NCBI GenBank assembly: GCA_958296165.1
Contig: OY282447.1
Location: 3,881,154-3,945,153, forward strand
Reading direction: 5' to 3'
Length of the DNA stretch: 64,000 bases
Source: an uncultured Pseudomonadales bacterium
GTDB taxonomy: Bacteria > Pseudomonadota > Gammaproteobacteria > Pseudomonadales > Azotimanducaceae
Part shown: positions 49,136 through 57,539 of the stretch, piece after piece
Layout: each line of letters begins with the position of its first letter
How positions within the stretch are numbered: position 1 is the first letter of the stretch
Program-made: the position numbers and the translations under genes
Notes under the pieces: generated by a model
The model's database searches: none
The model's input: only the letters and a program-made list of their open reading frames with translations
What the model was told of the DNA's origin: nothing

Positions 49136-50434
49136 CTAGCCGATGCCGGGCACGGGAAACTGCGAGCACACCTCCTCCACCTCGCCCTTGAGCCGGGCCA
49201 GCGCCGCTTCGTCCGCATGGTGGCGCAGCGCATCCACGATCCAGCCGGCTAGACGCTCCATCTCCACGCCTGCCATGCCACGGGTGGTCGCCGCCGGCGT
49301 GCCTAGACGAATGCCGCTTGGCCGCAGCGGCGGCTTCGGATCGTCGGGGATCACCTGCTTGTTGCAGGTGATGGAAATCTTGTCGAGCGCTTCCTCGGCC
49401 ACCCGGCCGTCGATGCCGAAGCTCTGCACGCAGTCGAGCACCATCATGTGGTTGTCGGTGCCGCCGGTGACCAGCGTGGCCTGCTTGTCGAGCAGCGCCG
49501 CGGCGAGCGTTTTGGCATTGTCGAGCACCTGCCTTGCGTAGTCCTTGAACTCGGGCTGCAGCGCCTTGCCGAGGGCGATGGCGGTGGCCGCCACCTGGTT
49601 CATGTGCGGGCCGCCCTGCAAGCCGGGGAACACCGAGCGGTCGATGTCGCGCCGAAAGGAGTTCTTGCACAGGATCATGCCGCCGCGCGGGCCGCGCAGC
49701 GACTTGTGCGTGGTGGTGGTGACGAAGTCGAAGCCGTAGTCGCAGGGGTTGCGCATCGCGCCGCCGGCGATCAGGCCGCCAATGTGCGAGACGTCGGCCA
49801 TGGTGAGCGCCCCAACGTCGTCCGCGATGGCCTTGAACTGGGCGTAGTCGTAGTCGCGCGGGTAAGACGAATAGCCGCACACGATGAGCTTCGGCCGGTG
49901 CGTGCGGGCCAGTTCGCGCAGCGCGTCGAAGTCGATGCGGCCAGCGTTGCCGGGATCGGTCTTGTAGCGAATCCAGTGGTACAGAGCGCCCATGTGCGAG
50001 ACAGGCGCGCCGTGCGTCAAGTGGCCGCCGTGCGAGAGATCCATGCCGAGCACGGTGTCGCCCGGTTCCAGCATTGCGAAATACACCGCCGCGTTCATCG
50101 GCGCGCCAGACAGCGGCTGCACATTGGCGTGTTCGGCGCCGAACAGCTTGCGGGCGCGAGACCTCGCTGTGCGTTCGATGACATCGGTGTATTCCTGCCC
50201 GCCGTAGTAGCGCCGGCCGGGATAGCCCTCGGCGTATTTGTTTGTGAATACGGAGCCGAGCGCCGCCAGCACTTCCGGGTAGGCGTAGTTCTCGGAAGGG
50301 ATCAGCTCGATGCCGGCGCGCTGGCGCGCTTCCTCGCCGGCGAGAGCGGCGTAAATCTGCGCGTCGCTTGCAGCGAGCAACACTCGATTGCGCTGCGCAC
50401 TTTGATGCGCGGCGTCCTCAGAAGACGTTGGCAT
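49136..50434 (-). CDS. glyA: Serine hydroxymethyltransferase
   Basis: The 432-residue PLP enzyme interconverts serine and glycine and charges tetrahydrofolate with one carbon. LIPSENYAYPEVLAALGSVF is the family start; EGYPGRRYYGGQEYTD binds substrate and folate; the PLP Lys is in TTTTHKSLRGPRGGM. The C-terminus GEVEEVCSQFPVPG is standard. Full length, single gene, convergent with the GyrI-like gene. No glycine riboswitch is visible in the short upstream region. Confidence 0.97.
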   Translation of the reverse strand: MPTSSEDAAHQSAQRNRVLLAASDAQIYAALAGEEARQRAGIELIPSENYAYPEVLAALGSVFTNKYAEGYPGRRYYGGQEYTDVIERTARSRARKLFGAEHANVQPLSGAPMNAAVYFAMLEPGDTVLGMDLSHGGHLTHGAPVSHMGALYHWIRYKTDPGNAGRIDFDALRELARTHRPKLIVCGYSSYPRDYDYAQFKAIADDVGALTMADVSHIGGLIAGGAMRNPCDYGFDFVTTTTHKSLRGPRGGMILCKNSFRRDIDRSVFPGLQGGPHMNQVAATAIALGKALQPEFKDYARQVLDNAKTLAAALLDKQATLVTGGTDNHMMVLDCVQSFGIDGRVAEEALDKISITCNKQVIPDDPKPPLRPSGIRLGTPAATTRGMAGVEMERLAGWIVDALRHHADEAALARLKGEVEEVCSQFPVPGIG

Positions 50435-50505
50435 GGGCCGCGACGGGATTGCTACAGGGGGTTTGATAGACTAACCGATATGGCGGCAGGACGCTCGAAC
50501 GAATC

Positions 50506-51051
50506 GTGAATCGGCGCGATCTGATCGCTGTCGGGGGTGCGCTTGTGGTGTCGCCGGCAGTGGCAGCAACCAAGCCGCGCCGGCTAAAACCGCAGCTTGG
50601 CGATGTGTTGGCGCATGCCTTCGGCGAGCGCGCCGGAGTGGTCATCGCACCGAGCGACGTCGGCGATGCACCGCTGTTCGCCTTCCCGCTGGAGCGGGCC
50701 AGCGGCCTGCTCCGCAACGGCTCGCTGCACAACCAGGTTGCGGTCTTGCGCGTTGACCCCGTGGCGTTGTCCGGCAAGGCCGGGCAATACGCGGTTGGCG
50801 CTGGCGCCGATTCCTTTCTGGTCTACTCCGCCGCCTGCACCCACACCGGCTGCGAAGTGAGCGGCTGGCAGCGCGAGCGCAGGCGGCTGGTGTGCCCTTG
50901 CCACGGCTCCGAGTTCGACATTCACGACGCCGCCCGAGTAGTGGGCGGCCCGGCACCGAAGCCGCTGGCCATGCTGGCCGTGGAGTTGGCGGACGGGATG
51001 TTCCAAGTCGCCGGCGGATTCTCGCGTCGCGTCGGAGCAGCACCGCTCTAG
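50506..51051 (+). CDS. Tat-exported Rieske 2Fe-2S protein
   Basis: The 181-residue protein begins MNRRDLIAVGGALVVSPAVA, a twin-arginine signal peptide. The Rieske boxes are CTHTGC and CPCHGSEFD, with the two Cys and two His cluster ligands, and GGPAPKPLAMLAVEL follows as usual. There is no membrane cytochrome partner nearby; a role as an electron carrier to a periplasmic oxidase or dehydrogenase is open. The start is GTG 50506. It is divergent from glyA, 71 bases apart. Confidence 0.85.
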   Translation: MNRRDLIAVGGALVVSPAVAATKPRRLKPQLGDVLAHAFGERAGVVIAPSDVGDAPLFAFPLERASGLLRNGSLHNQVAVLRVDPVALSGKAGQYAVGAGADSFLVYSAACTHTGCEVSGWQRERRRLVCPCHGSEFDIHDAARVVGGPAPKPLAMLAVELADGMFQVAGGFSRRVGAAPL

Positions 51052-51075
51052 CGCTTCGTTTTCACATCGCGGTTG

Positions 51076-51734
51076 TCAAATTGCCAAAGAGAATGAGCCA
51101 TCATGGCCGTTGTATATGAAGATGGCCTTCTGTAGTAGATCGCGGCCGAGTAGCGCCACTACCGGGACCTTAGATTCCGCGGGCCGAAGATTGACCCCCA
51201 TCCAGCGGTCTACAAGAATATTGCTTCCTAGCGTGGAACAGAATAGATGCCCGGTGAAAACCAGGGCGATTGCATTTGGGAATCTTTGGTGGGTTATGTG
51301 GCCAAACAGCCCCCGGCCGGGGCCGATTTCACCTCCAAAACGCCCGAAATGGGTCTGACAAGACGGTTTTGAGGGGTCGCTTGCCACTGTTCGGGCGTGC
51401 GTTTGGGCGACGAGACGACATTTTATGTCCTAATGCAATCGCCCTGGGTGAAAACAGAGACGACATGGTCGGGATGCGTCACCGACGACAACCTCGCTGT
51501 GTCGATTATCGGCCAGCCTGCGTTCTTGGCGGTCTCGGCATCCACGCACGTTCGGCTGGCTCCAGTGTCGATGATGGCATAGCCCTGCTGTGCAGACACG
51601 CCTTGGCTTCCTTGAGGGGGCGTCAGGATTACCTCTATCAACGGTCCCAAGTTCCTGAAGATGGAAGGTTGGTCGAGACCTAATTCGTTGCCATCTGTGT
51701 CGTGACCTTTGAACCTACCGGTGACGATCGGCAC
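51076..51734 (-). pseudogene. Retropepsin-like aspartic protease split by a small inserted element
   Basis: The N-terminal part (51734-51447) encodes GYAIIDTGASRTCVDAETA with the catalytic DTG and ends in HPDHVVSVFT. The C-terminal part (51252-51076) resumes at GHLFCSTLG and holds PVVALLGRDLLQKAIFIYNG and GSFSLAI. Between them lies a 185-bp element with a 9-bp target duplication. Removing 194 bases (element plus one duplicate) brings both parts into one frame of 154 residues, so the gene was intact when the element arrived. The start is a GTG directly after the stop of the upstream small gene. Translation now ends at 51423, inside the element. Confidence 0.85.
51262..51446. mobile_element. 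185-bp MITE-like element with 15-bp terminal inverted repeats
   Basis: The ends are CAGGGCGATTGCATT (51262-51276) and AATGCAATCGCCCTG (51432-51446), a perfect 15-bp inverted repeat. GGTGAAAAC stands directly on both sides (51253-51261 and 51447-51455) as a 9-bp target duplication. The interior has no coding capacity, so it needs a transposase in trans. 9-bp duplications and a CAGGG-type end occur in several DDE families; the parent was not identified. The perfect duplication indicates a recent insertion. Confidence 0.9.
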
Positions 51735-51970
51735 TTATAGGACTCCCAGAGACAATGCGGGTACGCTGAATTCGGTTTGCTTGTCTCCCGCTCGGCGCAC
51801 CAAGAATGGTCTCGTGCCGAAGAGACGGCCTCATCCACGCTCTCGAAGTGACCTACAAGCCGCGAACCGTGAATCAGCAGATGACGGTTAGGGTGATCCG
51901 CCAGCAGCGCGGCCTCGTTCTTATCGTAGAACGCTTGCTCCTCTGCAAGCAAATCGCTCTCTTGGCTCAT
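51735..51970 (-). pseudogene. Small DUF5678-like protein with a frameshift
   Basis: From ATG 51970 the frame reads LAEEQAFYDKNEAALLADHP, then RHLLIHGSRLVGHFESVDEA, a pattern I recall from short proteins found next to aspartic-protease genes. Near 51820-51826 the frame is lost; in the next frame FGTRPFLVRRAGDKQTEF and SVPALSLGVL end at TAA 51735-51737, immediately before the GTG of the protease. So the gene once ended there and was coupled to the protease. Its reading frame is now broken by a small deletion. Function unknown. Confidence 0.6.
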
Positions 51971-52179
51971 GACTGCCCCTCCAATCTACTCGGCGGCACG
52001 TGGACTTGCCCTGCACCAGAACATCCTCTCTCTTAGTTCTTCAGATGTGCTCAAAGTTGCAGATACGGGCTCTGCCGTCAATACTTGATTGCACATCCAC
52101 GCCCAGAAAATCGGCGAACGCATGTGATGCCCGGCTTGCGAGTATGCTTGGCTGCGTATTCCTAGCGAGCGAGAACGAG

Positions 52180-53877
52180 ATGCGGCTCTTCCTACAAGCG
52201 TGCGCAGCGACCGTCACATTGGCGGCCCTTTGCTCGTCTGCCGAGTACGAGCCTGTGACCGATGCGCGGCTGCTAAACCCGGAGCCCGAGAACTGGCTGA
52301 TGTACCGCGGCACTTACGATTCCCACGGCTACAGCCCCCTCGAACAAATCAACGCCAAGAACGTCGCCGCTTTGAAGCCGTTGTGGACCTTCTCCACCGG
52401 CCTGCGCGAGGGCCATCAAGCGCCGCCGACGGTGAACGACGGCATCATGTTCGTCACCACGCCGCAGAATCATGTGCTGGCGCTGGACGCCGCCAGCGGC
52501 GAACAGCTGTGGCGTTACGAGCGCGAGCTGCCGGAAGACCTCGCGCAGATGCATCCTACCAACCGCGGCGTCGGCCTTTACGGCAAGCTGGCGTTCATGG
52601 CCACCGCGGACTGTCATCTGGTGGCCTTGCATGCTGCCACCGGCGAAGTGGCCTGGGAAGTGGAAGTGGAGGACTACGCGGCCGGCTACTACATGACCTT
52701 GGCGCCATTGGTGGCTGCCGGAAAGGTGATGGTGGGCGTTTCCGGCGGCGAGTTCGGAATTCGGGGCTTCGTGGCCGCGTTCGATGCGAATACGGGCGAG
52801 CCGGCGTGGAAGACCTACACGATTCCAGCCCCAGGCGAGCCCGGCAGCGAGTCTTGGCCGGGCGATTCGTGGCAGACCGGCGGCGTGCCGGTGTGGATCA
52901 CGGGTTCCTACGACAACGCGACGCAACTGACCTATTGGGGCACGGGCAACGGCGGCCCGTGGACCGGCGACACCCGCGACGGAGACAACCTCTACGCAAC
53001 GTCGGTGCTGGCGCTGGACGTGCATACCGGCGCACTGCGCGGCCACCACCAATACCACTGGAACGATTCGTGGGATTGGGACGAAGTCTCGGCGCCGCTG
53101 TTGATCGACTTCGAGCGCAACGGCAATGCCATTGCCGGGCTCGTCCACCCCGGACGCAACGGCTATCTGTGGTTCCTGGAGCGCCGAGAGGACGGTGGCA
53201 TCGGCTTCGTGGATGCCAAGCCCTATGTGAAGCAAGACGTCTTCACCAGTGTGGATGCACAGACCGGTCGGCCGACCTACGACGACGCCAAGAAACCGGC
53301 GGTGGGCAAGGGCGCCAACTTCTGCCCGTCGCATTGGGGCGGCAAGGACTGGCCTCCGGCGGCTTTTTCGCCGCGCACGCGCATGCTCTACGTACCGGCC
53401 AACGACAACGTCTGCGCATACATGGCCGGGGCCGAAGAGGAGTACCGCGAGGGCCGCACGTTCATGGGCACCGACATGGACACTTTCACGCTGGTGGTCG
53501 ATCCGGAGGCCGAGTCCATCGGCGAGTTGCAGGCTTGGAACGTCGACACCGCGGAACTGGCCTGGCGGGTGCCGTTCGAGAGCCACAACTGGGGGCCGGT
53601 GCTGGCAACCGCTGGCGATGTGGTGTTCATGGGCGGTACGAGCGACCGCTATTTCCGCGCCTTCGACGCCAACACGGGCGCCATCCTCTGGCAGCAGCGC
53701 ACCAACTCCGGCATCACCGGCGTGCCCTCCTCGTATGCGGTTGCGGGCAAACAGTACGTGGCAGTGCTGGCCGGCTGGGGCGTGGATGCGGAACGCCAGC
53801 AAGATTCCTTCCGCACGCTGGGCCGCACGGACGTGGTGGTGCCGCAGGGCGGCGTGCTGTGGGTGTTTGGGCTGTAG
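52180..53877 (+). CDS. PQQ-dependent dehydrogenase, predicted lanthanide type
   Basis: The 565-residue protein starts at ATG 52180, giving the signal peptide MRLFLQACAATVTLAALCSS and a periplasmic propeller. PENWLMYRGTYDSHGYSPLE is the classic N-terminal strand of PQQ alcohol dehydrogenases, and W-docking motifs recur (SGEQLWRYE, TGEVAWEVE, TGAILWQQR). The catalytic Asp299 lies in DSWDWDEVS and Asp301 stands two residues on, the extra acidic ligand that marks lanthanide-dependent members such as XoxF. No vicinal Cys pair and no haem c site are present, so it needs a separate cytochrome. A PhyH-type gene follows after 17 bases. The metal call is by motif only. Confidence 0.82.
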   Translation: MRLFLQACAATVTLAALCSSAEYEPVTDARLLNPEPENWLMYRGTYDSHGYSPLEQINAKNVAALKPLWTFSTGLREGHQAPPTVNDGIMFVTTPQNHVLALDAASGEQLWRYERELPEDLAQMHPTNRGVGLYGKLAFMATADCHLVALHAATGEVAWEVEVEDYAAGYYMTLAPLVAAGKVMVGVSGGEFGIRGFVAAFDANTGEPAWKTYTIPAPGEPGSESWPGDSWQTGGVPVWITGSYDNATQLTYWGTGNGGPWTGDTRDGDNLYATSVLALDVHTGALRGHHQYHWNDSWDWDEVSAPLLIDFERNGNAIAGLVHPGRNGYLWFLERREDGGIGFVDAKPYVKQDVFTSVDAQTGRPTYDDAKKPAVGKGANFCPSHWGGKDWPPAAFSPRTRMLYVPANDNVCAYMAGAEEEYREGRTFMGTDMDTFTLVVDPEAESIGELQAWNVDTAELAWRVPFESHNWGPVLATAGDVVFMGGTSDRYFRAFDANTGAILWQQRTNSGITGVPSSYAVAGKQYVAVLAGWGVDAERQQDSFRTLGRTDVVVPQGGVLWVFGL

Positions 53878-53894
53878 CGACTATGGAGACCGCG

Positions 53895-54731
53895 ATGAAC
53901 GAAGCCAATGAACTGCGCAACTACCTCTACGACTTGCAGGGCTACATCGTCGTCGAAGACGTACTCAGCGCAGAGCAGGTGGCTGCCTTGAACGCTCTGC
54001 TCGACGAGCATCTGCCGCCCATACCGGACGATTGGCGCGAACGGCACGGCCCGCGCGGCCCCTACGACACCTACCGCTTCGGCGTGGCCGGCGGCTCCTA
54101 CGAGAGCAGTCCCGGCTTTCTCGCCTGGGGCCAGCCCTTCGTCGATCTCATGGATCATCCACTCAGCATGGAAGTGATGCGTTCGCAGCTAGGCGATTGC
54201 TTCCGCCTCGACCGCATCTTCGGGATGCGGATGCGGGAAGGGATGCCAAGCGGGCGCCTGCACGCGGACTACGGCGCTTCGGAGCCATTCACACGTGCGG
54301 AACAAGGCAAGTTCTATCCGCAGCCAGCGTTTCAAGCGCTGCACGGCTTTGGCGTTGCGGCCTTCAACTTGGCAGACTCCGGCCCAGACACCGGCGGCTT
54401 GTGTTGCATCCCCGGCAGCCACAACAGCCACTTCAAGCTGCCGCGCTCGATCCGCGACGGCGAGTTCCAGGATGTCGTCATCGTGCCCGAAGCGCCGGCC
54501 GGCAGCGTGACGTTCTTCAGCGAAGCCACCACGCACGGCACCCTCACGTGGACCGCCAAGCACGAGCGCCGTTCGCTGCTCTACAAGTATTGTGCATCGC
54601 AGCTTTCGTGGTCGCGCACGCGCGTTACCGCGCCGCCGCACGCCGAACTCACCGAGCGCCAGCAAATGCTGTTGGCGGAACCCGCCGGCGCGCATTGGTT
54701 CTTTCCGTCGTTGTTCGACAAGACCGCGTAG
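53895..54731 (+). CDS. Phytanoyl-CoA dioxygenase (PhyH) family protein
   Basis: The 278-residue protein is a probable Fe(II)/2-oxoglutarate hydroxylase. RLHADYG supplies the HxD ligands, and the distal His is probably in EATTHGTLTW with the following KHERRSLLYKY giving the Arg for 2-oxoglutarate. DTGGLCCIPGSHNSHFKL is the typical PhyH block. ATG 53895 lies 7 bases after GGAG; an ATG 12 bases earlier is in frame. It follows the PQQ dehydrogenase closely and probably shares its transcript. Substrate unknown; many PhyH proteins act on lipids or secondary metabolites. Confidence 0.85.
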   Translation: MNEANELRNYLYDLQGYIVVEDVLSAEQVAALNALLDEHLPPIPDDWRERHGPRGPYDTYRFGVAGGSYESSPGFLAWGQPFVDLMDHPLSMEVMRSQLGDCFRLDRIFGMRMREGMPSGRLHADYGASEPFTRAEQGKFYPQPAFQALHGFGVAAFNLADSGPDTGGLCCIPGSHNSHFKLPRSIRDGEFQDVVIVPEAPAGSVTFFSEATTHGTLTWTAKHERRSLLYKYCASQLSWSRTRVTAPPHAELTERQQMLLAEPAGAHWFFPSLFDKTA

Positions 54732-54775
54732 AGGCGTGGATGCTGGCCGGGGCGTCGTCGGCGACGCCCTCGGCC

Positions 54776-56071
54776 TCACCTCAGCAGACCGATCACGTGC
54801 TCTTCGTGCATGCGGTGCTCGATCTGGGATGTCCTCTCCTTGCCCCACCGTGCCGGCATCATGCGCTTGTCGCGGTCGAGGCGGCGAACGCCAATGTGCG
54901 CGAGTTGAAACCCCGCACTGATGCCGACGGCGGCAAGCCCCTTGTGGGTTTCGACGTCGATGCCGCGCAGATTCGAGCTGCCAACGACGACGATCGCGGC
55001 CTTGCCCGGCTTGAGCACGCGATGCATCTCCGCCATGACTGCGGACATCTCCCCGAAATAGCGTCTTAGCGCCGCGGCCTTGTGCTGGTCCACGCTGGCC
55101 AGGCGGCCGATGGTGCGTTCGCACTGATCTGGCAGATCGTGCCACTCGCGCTGCGTCGTCGCGTCGTGCCCAAGGCAGCGGGCGCGAATGTGGGTGAGTT
55201 CCTCGATCTTCCAACCCAACCAGACCAATGAGAACTTGTGCGCCCGCATGTAGTCGATGGCGTTGTTCGCATAGGGCGGGGACGTGACGATCAGATCGAC
55301 GCTTGCCGTTGGCAGGGCGCTGTTCTCGGCGCTCTGCGCCACTATTCGCGCCTCCGCACAGGACGGCGCCGCGCCCCCGGATGCCAGCATGAGTTTCAAG
55401 CGCGTCTCGAACTCGTCGAATGCGCACTTGGGCTTCTTGTCCAGCACGCGGTGCGGGCGAGTGTGGGCCAAGTCGCGGGCTAGAGAAACGCCGCCCGACT
55501 TGGCGATGATGGTCGACGAGAACGCCATGTGCAGAAACGGCCATGTCTCTTGCGGCGCACAGGACTCGATGGCGTCGAGCAGTGCGACCAGTTCCAGTTG
55601 CTGCGTTGGTCTGAACCAGTAGTCCACGAAGGCTCTCGTCCTGCCGTCGAAGCGTTCGGCGAGCGCCGCTTCGAGCCGATGACGTTGCGAAAAAAAGCTG
55701 CGCTTTGCCTGCTCCACCAGCGCCTTGCCAACGCGCAACATGGCTATGGGGTCGAAGTACACGAGCTTGGCCTCGGCGATCAGACGCGCCAATGGGTCTA
55801 TATCGCAACCGATTGCGTTGCGGTGCAGACGAACCGCCTCTAGGACCGTCGTGCCGGAGCCGAACATCGGGTCGAGCACCACGTCGCCCGGCTGGGAGAG
55901 CCGTTCGATGAAGTAGCTCGGCAGTTGCGGCGGGAACTTGGCAGGGAACGGATGCCAAGCGTGGGTGGAATGCCGACCGTTCGCGCCGTGGAAATCCAAG
56001 TCGGCCTGCAAGAGGCCGCGCAGTTCAGCCAGCCTCGTGCGATTCGCATTTCCACCATCCATGCGGAACAT
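54776..56071 (-). CDS. DNA methyltransferase (N4-cytosine/N6-adenine type), orphan
   Basis: The 431-residue protein is counted from ATG 56071. DPMFGSGTTVLEA (67-79) is the S-adenosylmethionine motif I and TSPPYANNAIDYMR (263-276) the catalytic SPPY motif of amino-methyltransferases. The S-adenosylmethionine motif comes first, with nearly 190 residues in between that could hold the target-recognition part. Near the end VMAEMHRVLKPGKAAIVVVG is another methyltransferase block. No restriction gene is next to it, so it is either an orphan or a relic of a restriction-modification system. A second, truncated methyltransferase lies directly upstream. Confidence 0.82.
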   Translation of the reverse strand: MFRMDGGNANRTRLAELRGLLQADLDFHGANGRHSTHAWHPFPAKFPPQLPSYFIERLSQPGDVVLDPMFGSGTTVLEAVRLHRNAIGCDIDPLARLIAEAKLVYFDPIAMLRVGKALVEQAKRSFFSQRHRLEAALAERFDGRTRAFVDYWFRPTQQLELVALLDAIESCAPQETWPFLHMAFSSTIIAKSGGVSLARDLAHTRPHRVLDKKPKCAFDEFETRLKLMLASGGAAPSCAEARIVAQSAENSALPTASVDLIVTSPPYANNAIDYMRAHKFSLVWLGWKIEELTHIRARCLGHDATTQREWHDLPDQCERTIGRLASVDQHKAAALRRYFGEMSAVMAEMHRVLKPGKAAIVVVGSSNLRGIDVETHKGLAAVGISAGFQLAHIGVRRLDRDKRMMPARWGKERTSQIEHRMHEEHVIGLLR

Positions 56072-56119
56072 GATGGCACAGCCCGTGCAGTTGGAGCGTG
56101 GAACGGCCAAGCGGCCCTG

Positions 56120-56368
56120 TCATGCGTAGGAAACCGCGTTGTCAAAGGCCAATCGCGGGCCGTTGAAGGCGTCATGTTCATTGGTTGCGTACGACGCGCC
56201 TGATCTGTAGTTTCTTCGTCGTCTCGATTTCGGTTGGGCAGTGCCGATGCCGATGGATTCGCGTTGACCCCAGTAGGGAGGGCTGGTGATGACTATGTCC
56301 ACGCTGCAGTCCGGCAGCCTCGGAATCCAGTCGAGGCAGTTCCCTTGCAGGACCGTAGCGCCTGCCAA
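56120..56368 (-). pseudogene. Truncated DNA methyltransferase, N-terminal fragment
   Basis: From TTG 56368, VLQGNCLDWIPRLPDCSVDI then VITSPPYWGQR is the N-terminus of a beta-type adenine/cytosine-N4 methyltransferase, in which the SPPY motif comes first. After about 40 residues the similarity stops and the frame runs out at 56120 without a motif I. It is a broken gene 49 bases upstream of the intact methyltransferase; together they suggest a former two-methyltransferase system. The 195 bases beyond it up to the MBL gene hold nothing recognisable. Confidence 0.65.
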
Positions 56369-56563
56369 GCGTATCCGGTTCGGAGATGGCTCCGCTGCTG
56401 CGTTCTCGACGCTGTTGGAGTGTGCGTCCGTCTCATTTTTGGGGTGTCACAGGGGCCTCGATTCCTTCACTGAGGATCATGACGCCGATGCCGAGGTCTC
56501 AGCGTTGCGGTGGCTTCACGCTCGTTCGCTGATGGCCTCGCGTCACCAATGCGTCCGCAGTGG

Positions 56564-57439
56564 CTATCTGTCCTTGGCGCGCACCGATCCTGGCGTCTCC
56601 AGCCAATAGCCGCCTTCGCTGCGGCGCTTGACGCGGCCGGCTGTCGGCGTGGCGAAGTGCGTGCCGATCACCAGCATGTCGGTTTCTGCCCAGCGTTCGA
56701 GCAGCGCCTCGCGGGTGTGCCGGGCTTCGGCTTGGTCGTAGTCGGCGGAACTGCACCAATCGGTGCGCGTCATCTGGCAGGGGTGGTGGATGCAGTCGCC
56801 GGTGATGGTGGCGTCTTCGCCGAGCGATGCTATGCGCACGCTCACGTGGCCCGGCGTGTGGCCCGGCGTTGGTTCCAGCCACACGTTCTCACCGAGCCGA
56901 TGGTCGGCCTGCACGAAGTCCATCAGGCCGGCTTCGATCACCGGCCGCACCGAGTCCGCCAACACCGCCGCGCTCGATTCCACGCCGTCCCAATAGGTCC
57001 ACTCCTGTTCGCCCACCAAGTAGCGCGCGTTGGCGAAGGTGGGTTGCCACGTGCCGTCTACCAGCATCGTGTTCCAGCCTACATGGTCGACGTGCAGATG
57101 CGTGCAGAGCACGGTGTCGATGCTCGCCGGCGGATAGCCGGCGGCTGCCAAGTCGGCCAGGAAGTTCGTTTGCAGATGGTGCCAGGCGGGGATGTCGCGC
57201 TCTTTGTCGTTGCCGATGCAGGTGTCGACGATGATCCGTCGAGCGCCGGTGTCCACCACTAGGGCGTGGATGCTCATCACCAGATTGCCGGCGTCGTCCA
57301 TGAAGTGCGGATGCATCCAGCGCATCGGGCGGCAGGCTTCGCGGGTTGCATCCGGCAGGATGAAGCGCGAACCGCCGGTTACTTCCAGCTCCACTATCCG
57401 CGTGATCTTCACGCTGCCAACGTGCCAGATTTCGTTCAT
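56564..57439 (-). CDS. MBL-fold metallo-hydrolase
   Basis: The 291-residue protein has the zinc motif CTHLHVDHVGWN (H-x-H-x-D-H), then PTPGHTPGHVSVRI with the next His, TGDCIHHPCQMTR with the bridging Asp, and IGTHFATPTAG with the last His. The first strands RIIVDTCIGNDKERDIPAWH place it with the AHL-lactonase/PNGM-like group of MBL enzymes. Substrate cannot be assigned; lactone or ester hydrolysis is possible. It is cytoplasmic. Divergent from the acyl-CoA synthetase gene, with 100 bases between starts. Confidence 0.88.
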   Translation of the reverse strand: MNEIWHVGSVKITRIVELEVTGGSRFILPDATREACRPMRWMHPHFMDDAGNLVMSIHALVVDTGARRIIVDTCIGNDKERDIPAWHHLQTNFLADLAAAGYPPASIDTVLCTHLHVDHVGWNTMLVDGTWQPTFANARYLVGEQEWTYWDGVESSAAVLADSVRPVIEAGLMDFVQADHRLGENVWLEPTPGHTPGHVSVRIASLGEDATITGDCIHHPCQMTRTDWCSSADYDQAEARHTREALLERWAETDMLVIGTHFATPTAGRVKRRSEGGYWLETPGSVRAKDR

Positions 57440-57539
57440 AGAGGCTCCTGCATCAGCCCAGACTCGGCTGCAAGCATAGGCGATGCCGGGCGTGGCTGCG
57501 TGTTATGTTCCGTTGCGTCGTAACCCTTCGGAGTTCGCT

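Noticed and set aside
52273-53802. Antisense frame over the second PQQ dehydrogenase
   Set aside because: Shadow caused by codon bias; His/Arg/Val-rich without motifs.
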